A stretch of 64,000 nucleotides of DNA. It comes from Psococerastis gibbosa (Eukaryota; Arthropoda; Insecta; Psocodea; Psocidae). The stretch spans positions 29,287,419 to 29,351,418 of the forward strand of contig OZ020486.1 in NCBI GenBank assembly GCA_963971405.1, written 5' to 3'. Shown piece after piece: positions 46,301 through 58,300 of the stretch. The first letter of the stretch is position 1. The number at the start of each line of letters is the position of its first letter. Below the pieces are notes generated by a model that made no database searches, was not told the DNA's origin, and saw only the letters and a list, made by a program, of their open reading frames with translations. The position numbers and the translations under genes are program-made.

Positions 46301-49300
46301 AGGTTGTTGGCTCGAGTCCCACACTTGCTAAATTTTCTGGCCATACTTTGGAGGGCATGTAAAGCAGGCGGTCCCGGGCTTTCCTAGTTAAGTGTGAGAA
46401 AGGGCTTTATAGCCCTAAATCCGCTAGGTTGGCTTAGTAATAGAACAAAAAGTCGATATTTATTTATTTTAAGAGGCATTAAAAACAAATATTATTAAAA
46501 GCAATGCCACTCCCAATCCCACATACGATACTCATTCGTTCGGCATAATAACCCAGTTTAGTGAATTAGAAACTTTACTTTTCCGTTATAAAACCCAAAC
46601 GAAAACAAATTTAGGAAATTGTCTGCTGTTTTTATTCCCACATAGGGCGCTTTCCAGCAAACACGCAACATAACACAGGAGAATTAATTATAACAGTGTT
46701 TTATCTTTTTGACATGGTCCAATTAATTGTTAATTTCACTCATATACGAAGCATAGTGAAAGTATTGTGATTGACCAAATTTTCGATTCCGATATTTTTT
46801 TCCCCATAGTCCATGAGGGCCCCTGAATCCGAAAAAGTGATTTTGAGGGTGGCGCATGTACATATACTCTATGTCTGTATTGTATGTAAGCAGAGCTGGA
46901 GACCAAACAACTGGATTTCGTTCTAATTTGGTAGGAACATGTATAAAAATCCTCCATCGGCGGATTAACTTGTTCAGGGGCCGGACTATGAAGTTAAAAT
47001 AACAAAAAACCTTTAAAATTAAAAAATGGCTCAAACTATTTTCTGCAAACTTTCCTGAATTATAGAACTCAAGGTCCTAATTTTATTCATAAATTTAATG
47101 TATTCACTATGTTTGGAGTAGCTCAGTGACTCAATTAATAACTGTACCCCTACGGAGTTAAAACAAAATCAGAAGAATTTCCTTTGTTTCCAGCAGCCCG
47201 AGCAGGAGACACCAAATTAACTTTGGGGTTAAAAATGTAAACAAAACTATTTCAGAATGGCACTTGGCATTCTGGGATAATTTTAAAAGAGGACCGATAG
47301 GCCCAAAATTTTCTCCAATTGAAAACAAAGACAATTTTCTTTTCTAAAAATATTTTGAATACATTTTTAACCCTCAGTAATAAGTTATCGTGGTACCCCA
47401 CGTGCTCGGGCTGCAGAAAATAAAATAATTAATGGTCACCTGGAAATTTAAAGGCTGTTACAGTGAATAAAACAACAGGCGCGATTGTAATTTTGCCATT
47501 AATGAAGATTAAATTAGAAAATAGGGGCACGGCAGCAGCGCAACGCCCCTGGAGTGTGAAAATTTCTTGAGTTTGATAATATGGCTCACCTGCAGCCAGG
47601 GAAAAACAACCTCTGGGAAAACTTTGTATTCACCTCACGCAGCTTTGAGTTTTATGCTGCCTGACTCATAATCTTTCAAGTTGGAATTTCCGTTTTTACG
47701 GAACCTCTAGATACAATAATCATCAAGGGGAATCTTCCCAAATTATTGAAAAACAACATGGCGGAAGTGTAAATTTAACGAAATTAATTAATTTCTTGTT
47801 CCTCGGTTGGCAAATTAGGTTTAAATATAGTGTCTAGGGCTCCAAAGAGACTATTTTCTCTCTCTTAGCACCAAATAACCTATAGAAAATTTGATAACAC
47901 GACGTGAACAAACACAATTTACGCCCCATCATCCTTTGAAATGTTCATACTGTAAGCGTATTTTATGGAATAAATATAGTTTAGTCGTGGATATCTAAAG
48001 CGTGATATTACAATTTATTTCTATATATTTTAGAAACTGTTCATAGGTAGATATGGCCCATTTTTCGGCTGTGGTCCTATGGAACAAGAAAACAATTCTA
48101 TCTTCTTTTTCCGGCTCTACAGCGCTTCATGGGCTTTGGAATGCTCGATAACTAATATTTAAAAAAATTACATTTATTTATTTATATATAAAAAATTAAA
48201 ACTATTAATTTCGATAAATTGGCGCTTGCCTTGTTTTTCAACTACTATTGGGCACGATTCTCCGTAAAATTAGGCATACCTTTCCATTATTATATTATTA
48301 CAAAATAAATGTACGAATATAGTAGCAACTGTTTTTCAATTAATGATAAATTTCGGTTTAAGAGGCCAACTTAGAGTCTTTCTCTCTTATCGAGCAATAC
48401 GAACTTGTATTATGTGAAAAATAAAGTTATTTAAATCACAGAAAACATAAATTTCAACGCTGCACTGTTGTCGCAGGTTTGGCTCCGACAGCATTTCAAA
48501 CTTATGAATAGTTTAAAGCCCCAGCAAAAACAGATTGTTCGAAGTTCGCTTTGGAGTCTTAACCCCTTCAAACCTTTCAGTTCTAAAATAATATTTCTTG
48601 CACGAGCAACTTACAATATAGGCCGGCTACAAAATCAGTTTTAGTAGATATTATAGGCAAGAAAAGTATGATAAAGTATTATAAACCCACCCAATTAAAT
48701 TATTTAATTAAATAAAAATTTAAAATTCAATTTTAATAATAAAAATCTATAGGGTCTTCTCGTCTTTAAAAAAAATTGCATTTTCACAAAAAATTAAAAT
48801 GGTAAACTTCATTTTAAACACATCAATCAATCAAATTTTGAAAAAGAAATTCCAGCGCTTAAAATCGATTATGGTCAGAATTTACGATCAACCCCACTTT
48901 AAAGTTTGGCCAAATATCACCTATATCTATCTATATATCACTAGATATTTCACTAAAAATTCATTTACTTTAGGGCAGAAGCGACAACAAAAACGTATTC
49001 CTCCAATCAGGTATCACATACATCTACTTACGTTTACGTAGGTTTCTGACTCACATTAGTTAAGTATCACGATAAATGAGTCGATTTTGCCCTAAATAAA
49101 TTAATAAATGCTGCATGCAATAAATTGATACCGTAGGTAGGGTATATAAGAGAAACCTAGGTTCACCAAGTATGAGCATTTTATTTATTCATATTAGGGG
49201 TTAAATTAAAATAGTTTAAAGACTTATGCACTACAACTTGTTGCTCCAAGCATATTGCTTGCAAAGAAGAAATGGCTTAGTCTATTGCCGTTAAAGCGAA

Positions 49301-52300
49301 CAAGTTTGGCCAACTCCATTTGCAAGTTTCAACTTCAAACTGCGGGGCACATGTATACATAATCTCCGTGTTTTAATAAAACGCCGCCTTCAGCAATAGG
49401 TAATGCCTCAAAGAAACTCAACAAAATCCCTTAATCTACATTACCGTTTGCAGCACAGGCAAAGTGCACTGAATTATTAACTAAAATATAATTCATAGCG
49501 CTGTTTAAGCTGCAAAGGCGAGTTTCATAAAATTACGAAAAGTCTTAAATGATCTGAAAATTTCCTATTTATTTTTTAAGTCGATATTACCTAAGGCCGC
49601 TACTTTCCTGGAAGCCATTCACAAAGAGCGTTATTCGTATGCTAAGTGCCCCATCAAAATTGAACAGTAATATGCAATAAATAATTCAGAATTTCAAATG
49701 CAGAGCTACTACTTACTAATTATTTCGCATATAATAGAGGCAGTACTTTTTGCTGTGCAAATTAATCTTTCCGCCACAAAGTACGGTATACAGTACGTAC
49801 TGTACATAAGGTGCTGATTTATTAATACAGCACCTCCCATTTTATTTCGGCTTTTAAGAGGAATATTGAAATCCGGTAAAAAAAATGTATAACAATGTTA
49901 GGGGTTAAACTTTCTTTTGGTGACAATAGAATTTCTTTGGGCTCCCGGATATGGGAGCTTTTTAGTGGTATCTAAGTTTTTAAATGTAAACGTATGCCAT
50001 GTCACGGAGAGACATGATTTTTTACGTTTTGATTATTTTGACGGAAAATTCCAGAAACAGATTCAGCACCACCACCAAAATATAAAAAAACGAAAACGAA
50101 TTCGAGGCCAACGGAACTTTCTTAAAATGCCGTTTTTCTTAAGAATTTTCTGGATTATACTGTACTATAAATCAAAAAGTACAGCAATATACACAATACA
50201 CACACATTTTCAATGTTACCAATCAAAAACAAATCTAGGCTAAGAAATCATTTGAAATTAACACTTCGTGTAAAAAAGAATCCAAGTTTTTTTTTTAATG
50301 TGGCAATTTAAAGCACTGACATAAAAAGTAGCCAAGTTTTATGTTCAATTCGTCACAATAAAAATATGCAACTTGACCAGCGTTTTCAGAAAAGCTGTCC
50401 TTATGATCATTATAAATCAATTGAAGTAATACCAGCAAAAAGGTACCGGTTACTTGAGTAACGAAAACTGGCTATTTTGTAAAATGAGCTTGACTTTACT
50501 CATATCAGCACTTAAGGATGTCCAAATTTATAAAAAAAAAAAAAAAAAAAAATACCTTTCATGCACGAATAATTTTTGTTGGGATTTAGTAGTGTTAGAG
50601 GCTAAACATTGAATTCTGTAATAAAAACTTCACCCAGTTCGTATCCATAGGTGCTGCCATTTGGGGACTCTTTGTACCTACACGACTTTGTCAATAGTTA
50701 ATTCAAGGAGTCAGTGGAAAGTCAGGAATGAAATTCATCCATTAACGCGAAACGGGACAGATGATACTCAAAAGAGCGAAACGACGGGCCAAACAAAAAT
50801 CAAAAAGAGAAACATGGGTGACAGGGGACGAAGGTTCGTTTCACAGAAAATCCAACAAACTCAAGCCATCACACAGAAAAACGAGACATCAATCTCCCCT
50901 CATAAACGAAATAAGATTTTTCGTTTTAAAAGCCACGGTGATTTTGACACGAATGAAAGGCTCTTTGGATTACACGACGGCAATAACAAAACGTTTTCAC
51001 ATTTCATTACATCCTCTCTGCTGCTTCTTCATTGCTGGCAATTTTTCTCAGTAATGTGTGTAATATTGTATTTACCTTTGGCTCATTTTTTTTCATTTCT
51101 GCTCTAAATGGAACCAATTTATTTATTGAAACAATAATGGTAGACACTAGAGATGACTAGAGTACCGTTAGTTAGCTCATAATCGAAGCATTACGGAAGA
51201 GATTTCAAAATAATTTGTAAACAATGAATCGCCTTGTATTTATGACGAAATTATTTAATTGTTCGTTCCACTGCCGCAAAGATGTGGTCAGATGAAAAAT
51301 TCTTAAAAATACAAGTTTTCTCAAATCCCAGTCTATTCCCCTCTCCATTTGTAATACTGTAAGTTATGTAAATGTTGTTTTAATTTAATAAATTTGATTT
51401 GATTTGATTTACCACATTGATTTGCTAATATTCGATAAAATCAGTCCAATGCACTCATGCAATCATCGGGTTTCTTTAGGCTGCGTGGAATAAGAAATTT
51501 ATCAACTTTGTCAAATTGACTGACTCTTTTTTTGCTTAGAAAATATTTTGAAATCTCTGCTTTAATTGCTAAACCCTCAAAATATAGACTGGAAAGTTGG
51601 CTGGTGCGTCTTTCCTCTTAAACAAGATGAAAATATAAGGATAATAATGAACCTAAAGTGAAAAAAAGGAGCAACAATGACGCAAATCAGTAACAGACCG
51701 AGTTAAAAAAGAGATAAGGAAGTTAAAAGTTGAAAATAAAATTTTCACAACAGAAATAAATTAAAATGATTAAAAATTAAAAAGGTTAGGGTTAACAGAT
51801 TTTCAGCTTATGATTCAGTTAGAAAAACTGAGGAGAATTAATAAAAAATAAATAATACGCTCTCTCTGAATAAATTGAGCTAAACACACCATTCTTTTAA
51901 TCTTCCCTTTATTTTATTTCCCGACCTTTCTTTTCCAGATTTTAGCGACATAGCAACAAGGCCTAAAATAGATGAGATCCGATTATGGTTTACACTTCAC
52001 TTTACTTTTGGATATATAGTTTTTTAACCATAATTAATGGGATAGGTTGAAAGGAGCAAGTTTTTTGTCCGGTTTGAATATGTTCAGAAATGTGTAGGTA
52101 CTCAGTCGGAACTTATTTTATAAATAGCGAGTATTTGGCAAATTTTATTGCTGACAGTGTTGACAAATTCCAGGTGCGAAAGAATAGGTTTTAAGTACTA
52201 TCCATAGACACGAGTTGGTGCAGTCCGATAAATTCTCTCAAAATTACAACTTTTGGCTTGTTTAGTGAGAAATTTGAATAAATGTAAATAATGTCGTTAT

Positions 52301-55300
52301 TTACCTGGCATTTAGGCCATCTATTGACATAATGGGGTTGATGGATGGTCATTTTAGTGTAAGAGCAAATATATATTTTTTCGTGGACCATGTAAAGGAA
52401 TTAGGAATTGTTGCATTCTTCAAAGTGCCTGTCTTGTTGCCTAAAAGCCGTGTAATAATGAAAATTGGCTTCGGCAAAGGAGGTTTAATGCCTCCTATGC
52501 CTTTCCACTAAGCCGGGCGCCATACCAAGTTGAATCCAGCGGACCAGAGCAGGTTCAAAGATGCAGATAACTTGGTCGTGTGCACAGTGCCGGTAGGGAA
52601 ACATCCGTCACCTCCGAACTAATCATGTGACTTCACTGTGTTTCCCAAGTGGTTCCGAATCCACTATAATCAGGAGGTCCACTGTCCTATGGGCCCACAC
52701 CGTGGCCTGGGACTGTGTCCAACCATACTACTACTACTAAGCCTTTCCACTAAACATTTTTCATTTACTTCACTCGCGGACCAGAAGTTTTTATGACAAT
52801 ATTCTTCGAAATTGAGTATCTGGCAACCTTGGGCAAAAAGCTAGCATGTAGTATATTGCCAAAAGTCACGGCAAATGACGACTTTGGTTGGATTTATTAA
52901 AATATCTCAATAAATAAACAAACAAAAATGGAATTGATTAACATTTTTCGAAGTCCACCGAGTCCAATGCAATACTTTAGTTTTTTAATGTTTTTTAGCC
53001 CCTTTTGGTTCGGTAACCGACTTCTGGTCGGTACTAAAAGTAAAACTACACATATTCTGTATCAATTTAAAGCTGTTGAACTTAAAAATTCTTTTCGTTT
53101 TGACATTATTATTTTAATAAGTTTTGGGCTAACCCTAATGATCTGTACAAATTGTGTAAGAGGTGAGTTTTCATATTTTGGTCCGAAAGAGAACACGAAA
53201 GTATAAGCTTTACCGTAAAGTACATATTCCGCATAATATACGAGTATATTTCTTGTTCACAACCATATTGGCTAGAACTGAGCGTTTCAATTTTGTTTTT
53301 CCTGTTTCGCAAGATCACCTGAATGGTAATAGAGAATAAACAAGGCAAAAATTAAAAATCACGCTAATGCATTACGGTACAACATTTTCAAAATGGGGTT
53401 GAAGGAACACATTACCGCTGAAAAACGGATTCCAAACAAATCCTCCCAAAACTCTTTCATCCCATTCTCTGGTTTTATTCAATTACCACTATATATTGTA
53501 AAAGGTTTCACTCGTTTGTTACAAACGCAAGTGTTCTTCTCTTTTTGGCTTGCAGGTTCTGGAATTAGGTTTGCAACGTTACCTATAAGACAACTTGCCT
53601 AAAGATATTTTCACGCACGTGTAAATCGTACGCACTAGCATACCAAGCTATCACATACTATGGAAATGGCGATCGTAGAGCCACCATAATGTCATAAATT
53701 ACAGAACCGGTCCGAGTTTACTCGAACATGCTTTCCAATTTATAAATTAGTAGATAGACGTAATGTGTAAATTCATAGTAAATAATTTCCCTATGGTTAA
53801 ATTTAAAATCCCTCGAGGGTGGGGGGGGGGGGTCCACCTCAATATATTAGAAACCATTTAAAACTCAATTGCATATTGTAACGTAATGTATTGGAGGGTG
53901 AATTTTCTATAATTCAAAAAATAATATTTTGCACAGAACCAAATATTTTTTTTTGGGAATGCAACCTGTCCGGTTTTGTTACTCTATTGCACACCTAAAA
54001 CATACCTGAAGGTAGAAATCATCGATAGGAAGGTTCTGCAGAAAAATTATTTTTTAGTCATTTTTCATGAAAACTGAGTTATTTTTTTTTTTACCCCCAG
54101 AAGCAATCTATCAAGGGGCAAGCGACCCCTCGCATTTTGTTAACATTAATAATGGCTACAATATATGTAAATTGTAAAGAAATCGTTGCAGCCGTTTTGG
54201 AGAAATAAGTTTTTTAGACGTTTTTTGGAGTTTTTTGAGAATAAAACCCCCCAAAATTGAGTTAGCCCAAAATAAATAAAAATGGTCCCGAGGTACATGC
54301 AAAATTTCATTAAAATCGGCCGAGTAGTTTGCCCGGAAATCGATGAACAGACAGACATACAGACAGACAAACAGACAGACAGAGCGACAGACAGACATTT
54401 CGTAAAAAACACTTTTTTGGTTCCTGGGACCTGAAAACGCGTAAATCCGTTGAAATTTTGGAATCGACCACAAAATTTCGACCATCACCAAGCTTTCCTT
54501 ATACTACGTACAAATTGGAAAGCAATAAATGCTCCACTAAATTTTGGTATTTACATTATCAGCGTCGCGCGTACCGGGGTTCCTGTGTTTTGAAGCATGA
54601 CGCGGCGCTCGGATGATTTAAGCATTAATTAGTGATGTAAGCAGTAACTAAAGCAGAGATGGTTAGCCTGCGTCTCCCAAGACAAACAATCTCATATTTT
54701 CAAAGAGCTCAATTGACAGAGAAACACTAGTAGGTATGTATAGGCCTATACACTCCACACTATACATATACACATATACTATACATATGTACAATGGTGC
54801 AAAGAACAATTTCGATTTCATATTGTAGGGAAAAGAATTTGAAATAAAAACCTTTTTCTTAACCTCCCATCCGTCTGGCAGTCACAGAGGACAAATTGTC
54901 TGCTGCCACGATTTACCCCATAGTACGTTGGATTTCAAAATACGAGGTCAAAAGTGTTAATAAAAGTCAATAAATTACATCCGCCGCGAAAATATATATT
55001 TGACTATTGAAATAAATGCATTGATTAAATTCTCTAAAAATCTGTCACATGATATATTGAACCGAAAGATGATAGTATCAGCCAAGAGCTCCCAGAAATA
55101 AGGAATATTCCGCAATTTGCGAAGCAATTTTGGGAAATGGTTTGCAATAAGAAGGAACTGGCTATGATGAAGACGAGGAAAATGAAATCTAAGACTACAT
55201 TTTCCATCCAGCTTTTCAACGAATATTGGTAAGCAGATTTCGTCTACGAATTATTGAGATCGTCACGGACCCTGAACATAAAAAAAACTTCTCATTCCGA

Positions 55301-58300
55301 GGCCAATGCGTTCAAAACCATTCGCCAGAATTTTCATTTTCATGCTTTTCTTCAATATTAAAATATTATTTTGCCTAAATTAGAGGATTTAGAAAAAACT
55401 GGACTTGGCGGGATTCGACTAAATATTAGAGTGTATAATCAGAAATTCCACTTCGACATGGCGTGGTTGATAAACGTTCCAAGTCATAATTTCCCATATG
55501 GCGTGGTTGATAAACGTTCCAAGTCATAATTTCCCATATGGTGTGGTTGATAAACGTTCCAAGTCATAATTTCGCACATGCCGTGGTTGATAAACGTTCC
55601 AAGTCATAATGTCGCATATGGCGTGGTTGATAAACGTTCCAAGTCATAATTTCGCATGATTACGAACGCACAATACAATAGAATAAGTCAACGAGGCCAG
55701 TCTAGGAACTGTGAGCTTACGAATATGAATTTCTAGAAAATTGTTATATAGCTCGGAAAAATGGCATCCTCAGTAGAGAGTATACTTATTTCAATTGGCA
55801 GGCTGCAAGACCTTCCTCATGGCTTTAATGGAAACTGAACTTATAGTACATGAAAGCACTAAAGCTATCATAATTACGATACTCGCATGATTCACCTCAC
55901 TGCTGCAAGGCTTGTCATGATTACTTAATGAGTATGTATGGTGTATAAATGGTAGCTTTTAGTTCTAGTTTTTTAGTTAAGTTTTGTAGTTTCAGTATAT
56001 ATAATAATAATTATTATTATTATTATATAATATATATGTATATATATATATATATATATAATAATTTAATAATAATAATAATATTTAAGTTAACATTATG
56101 AGTTAGTTGTAAGAGTGGGCCGAATGGCCAAAATTCGCCCATGTGGAAAATAAAGACAATTTTCTTCCCTTCTTATACTCTCAGAGAGAAATATGAATAC
56201 AAATTCTGAAGCTGTTGCAGCTGCAACAGCCCGAAACATTATTTTAGCGCGAACCCTGCTCTTTCTGAACAATAATAGGATTATATATAAACATATTATT
56301 GTACTATAATTTAATAATGTAAGGCCTACCATAATCACAATAATATATCTAAGTAATAATCTGGCCTCCGCCAGGTAAAAATTATTTAAGAGAACCCGCT
56401 CAACGAGATAAGGAAGGGCGAACAATGAAAACATCACTGAAGGAAGCAAGCGGAAAATTCCCAACTGACACAAAACTAATTGAACGCTTTATGTAAAAAA
56501 TAGGCGTGCGTGCACCGTCAAATTACAAGCATAGCGAGTTTGCCCCGAAATCCTAACTTTAGAAAAATCAAAGTTTTATCCCAGAGGAGCCGATTTTAGT
56601 TTCTGTTTAGTTTCTGCCAACGTCCTTACCATGTTGAATCCATGAGAGCAGAGCATCTTTCAAACTGCGGCAGGGGAACATGGTGGGACATGATTACGCG
56701 CTGAGACTATACCAGTCAGTCTACGTCCGTCTCGAATCCTGGTCACCTCCGATTTAATCATGTGACTTTACCATATTCCCCAAGTAGTTCGGAATCTACT
56801 ATAATCAGGAGGTCCACCCTGTCAGTCAACTCTCCTTTCCCCCGAGGTGAAAGAGTCTGCCCCTAGGGTGCCTCAAGTTAACAAACAGACTCACTCCGCC
56901 CGCCAGGCTGACAGGGTTGCTTAAAGCAGAAATACTGAAAGCAGGCGTTGGAAAGAAAGATAGATGGATAGATAAATAGATAGTTTCTGCCAGACATATG
57001 CATATGGGCACAACTTTTACGATCTATCGCAGAATATTACGACCAATCATATACAAACATCTATCAATTATTACTAAGAAAATTCTTGAACAAAGCTAAC
57101 TCCTTTGCGATAAAAGAAGGACGCAAAGATCTCATTAGGAAAGAGATAACCGCGATGTGCTCTGAACTTAAAGCTTGTGTGAAACCTTCAGTGAAAGGAA
57201 CTACCTCGCACATGACCCTGTAACTAGTCTCTTCAATATGCTACTATGGCGCATAATTAAATCCAGTTCAACCAACAGAGTGAAGTGCATTTTTAAGGAG
57301 AATTCAGAAGTCCAAGTCTGCCATCGATATAACAGTGTCAAAGAAGTATAATTTATGCAAAGATAGCATCGGCAAGAGCAGTAGGCCATATTTAATATGT
57401 ATAACTCTGGACTAAAATGGCGTGCTTATTAAACATTAAGACAGCCGCCATTTCCATTACGTAGACACTTAGCAGTGACCACAATTCGCAATACAGTCTC
57501 ATGGGTCCTGTACTGTTCCCACTTCCATTACCTGCCTAAGAGCCTGATTATTATGAAGCACAAGCCGACATTAAACGCACATAAAGCAGTCGAGTCAGTT
57601 TATTCTCTTAGCATGATTGGTCAAAGTCGGTGCCTCCAACAAGAATAGGAATAATTTATGGATCTTTATGAAACTTTAATAAGGCAGAGATTTCATAATG
57701 TTTCGTAGACAGCTTAAGACCAAATCATTTTGACGAAATTAATTAATATCTCGTTCCACAGCTGCAAAGAAATGAAAATGGACTTATGAAAAAATAATAA
57801 AAAAGACAAGCTTTTGCAATATTATCTGCACTTTTTTCTTGCTTGATATTATTATATTATTGCTCTAAAAAATGACATAACGTACATTTGACCGATTTTT
57901 ATAAAAGTAGTAAATCGGTCAGACAAATTGACTACTTTTTAAGAAAGCCGCTATTTTTTATGAATTTTAATAAGACCAATTTTGTATCTTCGCAGCTGTA
58001 GAACGTGGAATTAATTAATTTCGTACCAATGACTCGGTCTCCAATATGTTTACAAAATATTTCGAAATCTAATTATTGTTACTATCTTTAATTATTACTA
58101 TTAACTTTATTTTTTCTTCGTAGAAAGCGACTCCGGCTTGCTGTTTGGCAGTGACAATAAATCCATTGGTTCTTTTAGATTTATTTGCTATCTCAACTTC
58201 TCAATCTGAGTTTTATATTATATTGGAGAACGAAAAATCCAATCAGCAATCAAACTAATAGAAAAAGTTTCGAAGGTAAATTGACACGAATCAAAAGCGG

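Noticed and set aside
50661..51107. 148-codon + strand frame in the Mic60 intron
   Set aside because: Two overlapping frames are open in the same place, composition is low-complexity Lys/Thr/Arg, and there is no recognised domain.
54146..54491. Overlapping - strand frames rich in Ser-Val-Cys
   Set aside because: They translate the GACAGACAGACA run of a family F element; equivalent frames recur wherever the repeat lies.
55461..55660. CRISPR-like array
   Set aside because: The 40-bp units are contiguous without spacers and the genome is eukaryotic.
56096..56473. 125-codon - strand frame with hydrophobic segments
   Set aside because: Lies in an AT-rich part of the Mic60 intron next to a microsatellite; hydrophobicity follows from T-rich codons.
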